Source of the DNA: Bradyrhizobiaceae bacterium
GTDB taxonomy: Bacteria; Pseudomonadota; Alphaproteobacteria; Rhizobiales; Xanthobacteraceae
Length of the DNA stretch: 64,000 nt
Reading direction: 5' to 3'
Assembly: GCA_020544565.1 (NCBI GenBank)
Contig: CP078014.1
Span: 1,515,581-1,579,580 of the forward strand
The position numbers and the translations under genes were made by a program. Under the pieces are notes generated by a model, which saw nothing but the letters and a program-made list of their open reading frames with translations, had not been told where the DNA came from and ran no database searches. This document shows positions 47,893 through 56,003 of the stretch, piece after piece (positions within the stretch are counted from its first letter, which is position 1; every line of letters starts with the position of its first letter).

Positions 47893-49149
47893 TCAGGCCG
47901 AGCCGTTGATGCGCGTGGCAAGACGCGGATCGATGGCAGTGCCGCCGAACAGGATATCCAGACGCCACTTGGATACGTCGTTCGTGCCGTCATAGACCGG
48001 GATAACGCGGACGCTGGTGCCCTTGTAGGACTGGCGGGACACGTCAACCGCGCCCGGCGGCTTGACAAGCGGGACCATCACCAGAGCGAAGGCGTTCTTG
48101 TGGAACACCAGGTTCTGACGGTCCTGGGCGCCCGCTGCGGAGAACCAGGTTACCACCTTGTCATTGAGATCGGTGACGCCCGACGTAACCGCCACGTTCT
48201 GGAATGCACCGGTCCAGATCAGGGCCGGATACACGACGACATCCGCGTCGCCAGTCGTCACCGCGTCAGAGGAAACATCCGACACGACAACGAACTGTTT
48301 CAGGAACGGGAGCGGCGCTTTGGTCACCGGATTGACGGCGTACACGTCGGCGATGGTGAACACGTCACCCTTCTTGACGGTCTTGGTCGTGCCCAGACCA
48401 TCCATATGAATGGTCTGGGTCATCGTATCCTTGACGGTCGCATAGCTGACAGTCGCCGTCGTCAGCGACTGGTCAATCAGAGCGTTCGTGCGAGTGCCGG
48501 CGGTATGCGTCAACACGTTCTGAGACATGAGCGTATCAACGCCGCCGATCTCGCCAAGCGATCCCTTGCGATAAGCGCCCTTCGCAGCATCCTGAATGTA
48601 GAGACTGGTCTGGGAGCCGAGCAAAGCCCAATGATCCGACGGAGACAGGATGGCAGAACGGGTGTCCTGCGGGACGGCCAATTCGTCAAGACGCTCCGGA
48701 GCCTTGGCGAAGTCGGCATAAGAGCCGATTTTCTTCGTCGAGGTGCCAACCCAATTCGGAACGCTGGCATACATTCCAGACAGGAACGTATCGACAGAGT
48801 TCGCAAGCTGGATCATGGCGGGCTTGATGACACGCTCGCCAAGCTCGCCAATCTTCAGAGTGAGGTCCTGCGAGGTGAACTCGAAGTCAACGCCGCGCCG
48901 CTGGTTCACGGTGAGTGCCACCTTACCTTCGGTCACGTCCTGCGTTGCCATGGTCGCGTTGGTGCGGACGGTGAAGTCGGTCGGACGACGAATGCTGATC
49001 GTCTCCCCGACCTCGTATCCGTTTACCTTTTTGGAGAACTCGTTTTCATACCCGCGATAAACCTGCTTCGCGAACACGAGGTTGTTATCGAGGTGCATCA
49101 GCGCCTCGCGAGCGATGATGTCCGCAGTCAGAGTGGTGTTGGTAGCCAT
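47893..49149 (-). CDS. Major coat protein, P22 gp5-like
   Basis: 418 residues. TADIIAREALMHLDNNLVFAKQVYRGYE and ETISIRRPTDF are typical of the P22 coat (HK97 fold with an inserted domain). Length is near the 430 of P22. Follows the scaffold gene. A good GGACCTTTAAAA leader precedes the ATG. Confidence 0.9.
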   Translation of the reverse strand: MATNTTLTADIIAREALMHLDNNLVFAKQVYRGYENEFSKKVNGYEVGETISIRRPTDFTVRTNATMATQDVTEGKVALTVNQRRGVDFEFTSQDLTLKIGELGERVIKPAMIQLANSVDTFLSGMYASVPNWVGTSTKKIGSYADFAKAPERLDELAVPQDTRSAILSPSDHWALLGSQTSLYIQDAAKGAYRKGSLGEIGGVDTLMSQNVLTHTAGTRTNALIDQSLTTATVSYATVKDTMTQTIHMDGLGTTKTVKKGDVFTIADVYAVNPVTKAPLPFLKQFVVVSDVSSDAVTTGDADVVVYPALIWTGAFQNVAVTSGVTDLNDKVVTWFSAAGAQDRQNLVFHKNAFALVMVPLVKPPGAVDVSRQSYKGTSVRVIPVYDGTNDVSKWRLDILFGGTAIDPRLATRINGSA

Positions 49150-49239
49150 TTTTAAAGGTCCTTCTGGCGGGGCGCATCACTGCGTGCCGCACGGGGAATG
49201 CGCGTCATCACGACGGGCAAACGGGTTGAGTTAAGGCCC

Positions 49240-50070
49240 CTATCCTCTCCAGCCTGAAGTCCGCTTCGCGATGTAATCTTCCATCGACGAATGCGACGGA
49301 TCGAATGCAGGCGAAGCGCCACCTCTCAGCGGCTGGATTGGTGATGGGGCGTTGGTCTTCTGGTTCGAGGCTGGCATCCGAACGGAGCCTTCGAGCCGGC
49401 CGATCTCGCGGGCCAGCTCTCTCCCGGTCATTCCGTTGAGGCGTTCCAGTTTCTCGGGGTTCCTGGCGAGGTAGTAGGAAAGCAACGCGCTCTTGTCCGA
49501 CGCGATCAATTCCCGACCGACTTCCGGACTAACCGGCGTCTTTGCGGACGCCAGCACCTTGTCGTAATCGGGGATACTCTCGCGCGCGTCCTCGACGCGG
49601 TCCTGATGAGCAACAACGGCTTCCCGCCATGTGTCGTGTTGCTCTGCTGACTGCCGGCGCTCCTGTGCCAGCATGGTTTCCTCGCGGATGATCTTCCGCG
49701 TGTTGTAGGCGTTGACGGCCCGCTCATAGGCGAAGATGTCGCCGTTAAAGTCCGCTTCCTGCGGTTCCTTGTCGGCGGTTTCCGTTTTAGATGACTGCGC
49801 CCGCTCAAGCTGCTCAATGCGTTGCATCAGCGCCGCATTGTCTCGCCGGAGCGCCTCGCTGCGAAGCTTCTCCCGGCGCGAGCCTGAAAGCTTCTTTGGC
49901 TTGTCGTCATCGGCGCTGGCATCATCACCGGCATTGTCGCCAGCGCTTTCCGCCTTTTCCGATTCCGTATCGTCAGGCTTTGTTTCAACCCCCGTCGAGG
50001 CTTCTTCCGCCTGATCGAGATTCACGATTTCATCGCCCGGCGGTGCCGCCAGCGTGGTTTCGTCAGCCAT
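49240..50070 (-). CDS. Scaffolding protein, P22 gp8-like
   Basis: 276 residues. Highly charged: acidic N-terminal region (DDTESEKAESAGDNAGDDAS), coiled coil (LRSEALRRDNAALMQRIEQLERAQ), and Lys/Arg-rich C terminus (MEDYIAKRTSGWRG) that should bind coat. Position between portal and coat matches P22. ATG 50070 has GGGAAAACC before it; an ATG four codons earlier abuts a terminator. Confidence 0.8.
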   Translation of the reverse strand: MADETTLAAPPGDEIVNLDQAEEASTGVETKPDDTESEKAESAGDNAGDDASADDDKPKKLSGSRREKLRSEALRRDNAALMQRIEQLERAQSSKTETADKEPQEADFNGDIFAYERAVNAYNTRKIIREETMLAQERRQSAEQHDTWREAVVAHQDRVEDARESIPDYDKVLASAKTPVSPEVGRELIASDKSALLSYYLARNPEKLERLNGMTGRELAREIGRLEGSVRMPASNQKTNAPSPIQPLRGGASPAFDPSHSSMEDYIAKRTSGWRG

Positions 50071-50082
50071 TGGTTTTCCCAT

Positions 50083-50105
50083 AAAAAAAGCCGCCCTAAG
50101 GCGGC
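50083..50105 (-). terminator. Intrinsic terminator between portal and scaffold genes
   Basis: GCCGCC (50090-50095), loop CTAA, GGCGGC (50100-50105), then seven T on the minus strand. It ends ten or so bases before the scaffold start. Confidence 0.8.
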
Positions 50106-50149
50106 GCTCTCATCGCGTCCGGCGCGTCATGCGCCAGCCATCGGATGAC

Positions 50150-52393
50150 CTATTCGGCAGGCTCTAACTCGCGTTCCTGCTCCTGCACATGACGCTCAGC
50201 GTCGTGATACATCTGTGTTTCGTGACGCTCGCGCGAATGCATAACGCCAGCCCGCTTTGCATCAAGCTCAACCATCTTGATTTCAAGCTCGACCGCAGCC
50301 ATGCGCTGCTTTTGCTCAAGTTCGATCTGCTTTGCCTGATATTCAAGCTCAGCCATGCGCGCGTCGTTCTCTGCCTTCGCTATCTCGGCATGAGCCTTGA
50401 TCGCGGCGGTATGATCGGCCGCCCCGCGGGGATTTTGAACCTCCTGCGCCTTGGCGGCAATATCGACCTTCTTCTGCTGGTTATCAAGCTCCTTGCCTTC
50501 AAGCTCGATCATAACTGCGCGTTGCTTGATCTCAGCCTCCTGCGCGGCCTGCTGCTCATCCGGCGACGGCGGCTCCGGAGGCGCATTTGGATCGCGCTCA
50601 CGCTCTTTAAGCCGCGCCTTGATGGCAGGCGGCAACAGCGTTTCTAACCGCTCGCCTATTTCCTCAGCGTCCGGCCAGTCCTGCATCTTGGCATAGATAT
50701 CGCCCAATACCGGAGCGGCTGGCGGGTACGCCTGCAAGAACGCGGTAATACCGTCGCTGGCTTCCTCGCGGCGCGAAGCGTAGCTCGGGCCGGCGACAAT
50801 CACCACGTCATACGATCCGACAGTCACATCATTCTCAACGATCTCATGTCCGTCGCGCATCGTAGGTTTATTGATATCCGTCGTTTCCTGTTTGCCGTCG
50901 AACCCAACAATCCGAACCGTGCGCTGCGCATCGTAAATATGCGGGATAAGATCAACGATGATCTGCCCGGTACGCTGGATGCCCAGAGAAAAGTTCGCGT
51001 GGTAAACAAACGTACCCGTGTCAGCCTGAGCATCGCGCCGGCGAATGGCAATCCCGCTGGTCTCATTCGACCGCGCACCAAGAGAGGCGTCATAGATACC
51101 AATCACAGCCCGGATGCTGTCGGCGGCCTGCTGGCGTCCTAGCTGAATGGCCTGCGACGCGACAGGAGGTTGCACACGCTGCGGTCCGCCCGGCGCGGAT
51201 GCGTCCGGCGTGTATTCCAGGAACGGATGATTTTCCGTATTCGCCGTTTCCCAGATATCATAGTTCTTCTCAAAATGCTTTCGCGTTCCGATCCACGGCG
51301 CCTTCGGCTGTAGCGCAATCACTTCTGTTTCTGCGGAGGCATAGTAATTCAACATGCGCTGCGGCTCTTTGGCGTAGCGCACCATGCCGTGCCGATAGAC
51401 GTTGCGGCCGATGCAAACTTCTTCGCCAAGAATAGGCACAATCGGGATATGAAGCCCAGGCCACTCGTTTTCTTCAAGAATCTCCGCGCAGGTGATCTTG
51501 TATTGGACCACCTTGAAGCTGTCGCGCCACTCGATCCGAACGCCATTCTGCTGCGCCTGCGCAATCGATGCCGCAATCACATCCTTGCTCTGGCCTTTGA
51601 TATCGTCCGTCAGATCGACAACAGCGCCATCCGGTGACATCGCAAGAAGACGCTTGATCGGCTTCTTGATCCAATATTCCGCGACACGAATAAAATCGTC
51701 GCCATGCCAGTCATAAAACGGCTGGCCTTCTTTGATCTCGAATCCCTCGTAGCGCGCGTTCGGCCATTGCTGCTTGAACTTGGCGCGTGACATATCGACC
51801 GGCACAAAACAGTGCATTGCATCTTCGCGCGTCGGAAGAATGGCGTCCGCGTCCCAGATCACAGCGACGCCGTCGCCGATCGACGCAATCCGTATTTCCT
51901 GATTGAATGTCGTCGAACTGGCGTATTCCGTCGTGACGCGCCAGTGACCGACGCCGCACGTCACCTGACTGTCGGCGGCCTGCGTATAGACGCTCTGCGC
52001 GTAAGACCTGTTTTCAATGTAGCGCACCATCCCAGCGAGAACGTCAGCCGTCTTTGGGTCTGCGACGCTATCGACCGGAATAACCTTGATCCCCGGCTTT
52101 GCCTGCCGCATGTCGCCCGTCACCTGACGGACAAACTGCGGGATTTCGTTGATAACGTGCGTCGGCCTGCCAACACGCGCCTTTAACGCCTGCGGGTCCC
52201 ACTGGTCCTCAACCTCACCGCGACGGAACGCAAGATCGGAATAGGCCATCTCAATGTTATGCCGATCATGTTCGTAGTCGCGAGCATATTCTTCCATTGC
52301 CTGCGCGTGGACGGCTTCCCAGTCAGATTTAGACGCGACTTTGCTCTCGCCGGCGTCATCAACGTCAGCGGCGGTCATGTCGTCATCGATCAT
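50150..52393 (-). CDS. Portal protein, P22 gp1-like
   Basis: 747 residues. NEIPQFVRQVTGDMRQAKPGIKVIPVD, MVRYIENRSYAQSVYTQAADSQVTCGVGHWRV and GIYDASLGARSNETSGIAI are characteristic of the P22-like portal that forms the DNA channel. The last 150 residues are a long charged helix (Q/E/K/R), corresponding to the P22 barrel. Three bases after the terminase. Confidence 0.92.
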   Translation of the reverse strand: MIDDDMTAADVDDAGESKVASKSDWEAVHAQAMEEYARDYEHDRHNIEMAYSDLAFRRGEVEDQWDPQALKARVGRPTHVINEIPQFVRQVTGDMRQAKPGIKVIPVDSVADPKTADVLAGMVRYIENRSYAQSVYTQAADSQVTCGVGHWRVTTEYASSTTFNQEIRIASIGDGVAVIWDADAILPTREDAMHCFVPVDMSRAKFKQQWPNARYEGFEIKEGQPFYDWHGDDFIRVAEYWIKKPIKRLLAMSPDGAVVDLTDDIKGQSKDVIAASIAQAQQNGVRIEWRDSFKVVQYKITCAEILEENEWPGLHIPIVPILGEEVCIGRNVYRHGMVRYAKEPQRMLNYYASAETEVIALQPKAPWIGTRKHFEKNYDIWETANTENHPFLEYTPDASAPGGPQRVQPPVASQAIQLGRQQAADSIRAVIGIYDASLGARSNETSGIAIRRRDAQADTGTFVYHANFSLGIQRTGQIIVDLIPHIYDAQRTVRIVGFDGKQETTDINKPTMRDGHEIVENDVTVGSYDVVIVAGPSYASRREEASDGITAFLQAYPPAAPVLGDIYAKMQDWPDAEEIGERLETLLPPAIKARLKERERDPNAPPEPPSPDEQQAAQEAEIKQRAVMIELEGKELDNQQKKVDIAAKAQEVQNPRGAADHTAAIKAHAEIAKAENDARMAELEYQAKQIELEQKQRMAAVELEIKMVELDAKRAGVMHSRERHETQMYHDAERHVQEQERELEPAE

Positions 52394-52396
52394 TGA

Positions 52397-53686
52397 TTAT
52401 GCGCTCATCCATCCCGACGCGCGGCGATGCCGGCGAACGGTATCTTCAACCGGCGCTTCATACGCCACGCACATGAGGCCGAATGCATCAGCCCCGTGCG
52501 ATGAAAAGTCATGCTCGGGACCGAGCCCGATGTTGCGGGTTTCGTCGCGGCGCTCATGATACCAGCCCAGCGCGTCGACACCGCCGACGGTCGTTTCCTC
52601 GTTAAACCATATCGAGGGAAACAGCCGGCGCGCCGCCTCAATGCGCATCATCGCCGCGCCCTTGCCCTGGTTAGGAATGACAAGCGTCTCGAAACCGGCC
52701 TGTTGCAGCGCGCTCTCATAAGACACATCGTAGACCTTATCCTGCGTCGTGCCATCGTGCGGCAGGACACACAGGGCGTTGCCGTATCCCGTCGACCGTA
52801 ACCAGTTCACATGCGTTGCGAGCGGCTGCCCGACTGCCTCATAATAATCGAGCACCCTGATTTCGCGCCCGACAAACTGCGCAATCCATATCGCCACGGC
52901 ATCGGCCTTAGCGCCGGTCCCGCCGATGTCAAAGAACGCCCGATACGTCATCAGCGGGTCGGCGGACACATTGCCAATGCGGCCCTTTGCCTTCGCCTCT
53001 GTCAGGCACGCGGCATAATAGGCCCCGCTGATAACGCCAGCGTAATCGCCTTCCCAGATGTGTTGGTATTGGTCAGGCTGATCGCGCTTGCAATCAAGCC
53101 GTTCGTTATCGAGCACTTTCGGGAACCATGGGTTGTCGGACCAATTGGCGCGGATCACGGTCGCGTCTGTCGGCATCACATCGCCACGCAACATCATGTC
53201 AACCGGATCGTTCTTGCGGCGCGGGTTCCAGCTAAACCATATTTCCGATTCATCGGCCCGGATCGTCGGGCGCAGCAAAGACAGCGACCGCGAGCTGAGC
53301 GTCTGGGCCTCTTCGCACCACGCCCGCTTGAAGCCCTCAAGAGATTTGATGCTTTCCGCCGTGTGATCCTGCATGCCCTGAAAGATGATGATGCCGCCCC
53401 CCGGCGTCTCGATCACCTCGCGGTAGACCCTGAACCCGTCCGCCTCGCCCAGCCCATGAACGACAAGCTTGTCCTCAATCAGGCGCTTGGCGGATTCCTT
53501 CAGGCTTTTCTGTACCTCGCGAATACAGACAGAGCGCAAGCCTCGCTCGTAAAGGCTATCCTCGATCATGAGGTCGGCGAAGAACTGCGACTTCCCGCTG
53601 CCGCGTCCGCCCCATGCCGCCTTGTACCGCGCCGGCTTAAGAAGCGGGCGAAACGCCTTCGCCGTCTGTATCCTCAATGTCCGCAT
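52397..53686 (-). CDS. Terminase large subunit (PBSX type)
   Basis: 429 residues. ATPase: Walker A GGRGSGKS (residues 26-33), Walker B-like region WCEEAQTL, and coupling motif. Nuclease: FFDIGGTGAKADAVAIW and the late Asp in SSHGADAFGLM. Cuts and pumps DNA into the prohead. The first ATG (53686) is chosen; TTG 53692 is possible. Overlaps the DUF5681 gene by about 50 bases. Confidence 0.92.
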   Translation of the reverse strand: MRTLRIQTAKAFRPLLKPARYKAAWGGRGSGKSQFFADLMIEDSLYERGLRSVCIREVQKSLKESAKRLIEDKLVVHGLGEADGFRVYREVIETPGGGIIIFQGMQDHTAESIKSLEGFKRAWCEEAQTLSSRSLSLLRPTIRADESEIWFSWNPRRKNDPVDMMLRGDVMPTDATVIRANWSDNPWFPKVLDNERLDCKRDQPDQYQHIWEGDYAGVISGAYYAACLTEAKAKGRIGNVSADPLMTYRAFFDIGGTGAKADAVAIWIAQFVGREIRVLDYYEAVGQPLATHVNWLRSTGYGNALCVLPHDGTTQDKVYDVSYESALQQAGFETLVIPNQGKGAAMMRIEAARRLFPSIWFNEETTVGGVDALGWYHERRDETRNIGLGPEHDFSSHGADAFGLMCVAYEAPVEDTVRRHRRASGWMSA

Positions 53687-53978
53687 CGACAATTACCCGC
53701 TCAATGCGGCTGACAACGCGCACCGGGTTGTCGTCGTCATCCCCACCGATGATCCCCTGCGCCACCTTGCCGTCAAGACGGTCGGCAACCTCCTTGATCG
53801 CCTGCACATCGCCGTCCTGCGCCTTCGACAGCAGCGCCAGCGCTACGGATTTGAGCGCCTCGCCGTCCTTGCCGGCGGACGCCACGGCCTTGCGCAGCGC
53901 ATCCTTGAACGGGCGCGTCTTTGGCCTTCCGGCTGGGTTTCCCGATTGTCCGGGGAGAAATGGGCGTCCGACTACCAT
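53637..53978 (-). CDS. DUF5681 protein, terminase small-subunit-like
   Basis: 113 residues. Opens with FLPGQSGNPAGRPK, the DUF5681 signature, a family found just upstream of large terminases and taken to be DNA-recognising. Acidic C-terminal part (IGGDDDDNP). Position supports a packaging role. Confidence 0.82.
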   Translation of the reverse strand: MVVGRPFLPGQSGNPAGRPKTRPFKDALRKAVASAGKDGEALKSVALALLSKAQDGDVQAIKEVADRLDGKVAQGIIGGDDDDNPVRVVSRIERVIVDADIEDTDGEGVSPAS

Positions 53979-54059
53979 GTTGATAACATGCTGTTGTCAG
54001 CATCCTTTTTTGCCAAAAATAAACGCCCGAAAGGCAATCAAGCCAATGGGCGCAATTCG

Positions 54060-54623
54060 TCATCCTGAATTAATGACAGTAATTCCGCTTCGCGACTTCC
54101 TGTCAAGCTTTAGATGGGGGTCAATCCCGAAATGGTGGATAAGTCTATCCAGCCCGGCACGAAGGCCGTCGCGCATTTCGAAGCTATCAACCTTCCGATC
54201 CAGTACGGCGCAGTTCTTGACCGCCATCTGGGATTTACGCCCGGCGTCCGCGCAAGTGTCAAAAGCCCTGTTGTAACGCCTCTTGATTTCTACCGCTTTC
54301 TCGGGCGGCATTTCCCGGCCCAGAGAGACTCCCACGCGCGTTAAATCCATGGCGTGCGGGTGAGGACTCGGGATGTCGTAAACCGCACAGAAAGCCACCG
54401 AGAGTCCGGCAAACAGCATCCCTGCTTCGTACTGTGCCGGCGTGATGATTTTCCGCAGCATCATGCGCCCGAACTCCGATCCGGCTTCCGGCCACTCGCG
54501 GTATTCGCGCGCCACGCCGACACGGTGCGGCTGGGATGCGGCCTGCGCCTTCGGGTTCTGGTACGCCCGCTGGATACGCCCGTTCTGTTCGCGCCGTCCG
54601 CTTTTTCTCGGTCGCCCCACCAT
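54060..54623 (-). CDS. Phage protein near terminase, 187 residues
   Basis: Basic N terminus MVGRPRKSGRREQNGRIQRA, then helical body (KKIITPAQYEAGMLF, EIKRRYNRAFDTC). DNA contact is plausible from the basic head; it might be a small terminase or a regulator. Family not recognised. ATG 54623 has a weak site; the frame extends to 54686. Confidence 0.65.
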   Translation of the reverse strand: MVGRPRKSGRREQNGRIQRAYQNPKAQAASQPHRVGVAREYREWPEAGSEFGRMMLRKIITPAQYEAGMLFAGLSVAFCAVYDIPSPHPHAMDLTRVGVSLGREMPPEKAVEIKRRYNRAFDTCADAGRKSQMAVKNCAVLDRKVDSFEMRDGLRAGLDRLIHHFGIDPHLKLDRKSRSGITVINSG

Positions 54624-54689
54624 GATCTGAATCGTCCCTCGTTTGTGGCTTCGAACGGTTTCACGGGTCCAGCGAAGGCAGATCATGCC

Positions 54690-55337
54690 TTACCCCAAAT
54701 CCGGTATTTCATCGTTGAGACCTTCGCCGTCACGAAGCCCATGCATCACGTTGTCGACCGACCTGCGCACCGCGGTCACGGTCGCCCCTGGAAAGGTCAG
54801 CTTCGCCTTGGCGACGCTCGGATACAGCGCCAGGAACCGGCCAATTTCCTCCAGCGTGTAAACCACAACCTTGCGCCCTTCCGCGATGACGTGGTGCGCC
54901 GATGCATCGTCCGGCACGATGGCGACCACGTAAGCCGCGCGTTCCGGCGTGTCGGTCAGCTCGGGATCGACAACGGGCACCTCCCACACCTGCGGGTGCA
55001 GCGGTTGCTTGCCGGCGGCGGTCGCCGCCTTGTCGAGGGCCTGCCATGCCGTGATCATCCGCCCGGCCTCGCGGCGGACCTGCTCGAGTTCACCATGCCA
55101 GATTGCCTGGTTCAGCAGGTATCGCTGTCGGTCGAACTTCTCGCGAAGTTCAGGGTCGACCAACAGCCTCAGTCGGTCGGCTCCCCACTTCGCTTCCATC
55201 TCGACCGCGGCCTGGTCGGCGCCGTCGAGGTAGGCACGGCCTGAGATATACGTGCCATTCGTTCGCGCCCATGAGCGCTCGTCCGACATTGGACGGACGA
55301 CGCTCTCACCGGCGATCAGTTGTTTCATTCTTGCCAT
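54690..55337 (-). CDS. Phage hypothetical protein, 215 residues
   Basis: Body with SWARTNGTYISGRAYLDGADQAAVEMEAKWGADRLRLLV, and FDRQRYLLNQAIWHGELEQVRREAGRMITAW. I recall this type from rhizobial prophages without a known function. The start is ATG 55337 or ATG 55328; both lie in the overlap with the upstream gene. Confidence 0.65.
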   Translation of the reverse strand: MARMKQLIAGESVVRPMSDERSWARTNGTYISGRAYLDGADQAAVEMEAKWGADRLRLLVDPELREKFDRQRYLLNQAIWHGELEQVRREAGRMITAWQALDKAATAAGKQPLHPQVWEVPVVDPELTDTPERAAYVVAIVPDDASAHHVIAEGRKVVVYTLEEIGRFLALYPSVAKAKLTFPGATVTAVRRSVDNVMHGLRDGEGLNDEIPDLG

Positions 55338-55710
55338 TGGTGCCGCCATAGGTTGCAAGCAAATCGTCAAAATCCATCGTGTTAGGTTCAAGCCTTTTGC
55401 CGACCAGAGCCCATGTAAGCGCACGGCACATCGGGTAGCTCTGGCGACCAAGAGCTTTGAACTCGTCGACCTTTGAAAGCTCGCCAAGGATAACCTTCAG
55501 GTCGAAGCCATTCGTCGCTAGATCAATCACCGTTTCAAGCATGAGCTGCACGCGCTGCGCCGTGCTCATGCTGCGCCATTCCGCGTAGTGAGCCCCTATC
55601 GGGTCAGACCAGCCAATACCATGAGGCTCACGCCGCTCCGCATGCTCGATTGCCACCACCCGCTTGTCAGCGTCGTCGACCCACAACACCAAGTCATTCG
55701 CTTTGATCAT
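55306..55710 (-). CDS. Phage hypothetical protein, 134 residues
   Basis: MIKANDLVLWVDDADKRVVAIEHA, then YAEWRSMSTAQRVQLMLETVIDLATNG. AAAGGAATGGTG precedes ATG 55710. Not recognised. Third gene of the block between the primase and terminase. Confidence 0.65.
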   Translation of the reverse strand: MIKANDLVLWVDDADKRVVAIEHAERREPHGIGWSDPIGAHYAEWRSMSTAQRVQLMLETVIDLATNGFDLKVILGELSKVDEFKALGRQSYPMCRALTWALVGKRLEPNTMDFDDLLATYGGTNGKNETTDRR

Positions 55711-55732
55711 CACCATTCCTTTCACGCCTGCT

Positions 55733-55834
55733 CTATCCAACGGACCACGTCGATCTGTTGTCCGGTAGGGAGTTCGCGCTGTAGCGCGAACCTTCCCTAT
55801 AGGGGGGCAACGCTCCCGATCTTAAGTTATTCAT
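55733..55834 (-). CDS. Possible 33-residue peptide containing a large hairpin
   Basis: ATG overlaps the preceding TGA (ATGA). Product begins MNNLRSGALPPYREG. Most of its DNA is the 55766-55799 hairpin, so the frame may be accidental; the overlap is the only support. Confidence 0.3.
   Translation of the reverse strand: MNNLRSGALPPYREGSRYSANSLPDNRSTWSVG
55766..55799. repeat. Hairpin with TTCGCGCT / AGCGCGAA stem
   Basis: TTCGCGCT (55773-55780) and AGCGCGAA (55783-55790) with a GT loop, extended through G-C, a 2-base bulge and TAGGGA/TCCCTA. No T-run follows on either strand. Confidence 0.7.
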
Positions 55835-55975
55835 TTTGCTGGCCTTTCAGATTTCAAAGCTCCATCGCTCCCGTTCGGAGCGCTCCCGATGATTTTATTA
55901 GCCATATCAACAGCTTGACGGGTGCTTTGGTGGTGCAAAATTGTGGCGGGAGCGTTGGTATGCTGTTCGGGAGCG
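55811..55975. repeat. Five CGCTCCCG / CGGGAGCG elements
   Basis: CGCTCCCG at 55811, 55866 and 55881; CGGGAGCG at 55947 and 55968. They overlap the small gene at 55831-56001 and the next start. Iteron-like in spacing but not regular. Confidence 0.6.
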
Positions 55976-56001
55976 TTTCCGGGTGCGTTGATAATCGGCA
56001 T
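55831..56001 (-). CDS. Small phage protein, 56 residues
   Basis: ATG 56001 stands two bases after the primase stop with GAAGAGGTG upstream. MPIINAPGNAPEQHTNAPATI, then STRQAVDMANKIIGSAP. Asn-Ala-Pro repeats reflect the CGCTCCCG element in the DNA. Unrecognised. Confidence 0.5.
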   Translation of the reverse strand: MPIINAPGNAPEQHTNAPATILHHQSTRQAVDMANKIIGSAPNGSDGALKSERPAK

Positions 56002-56003
56002 TA

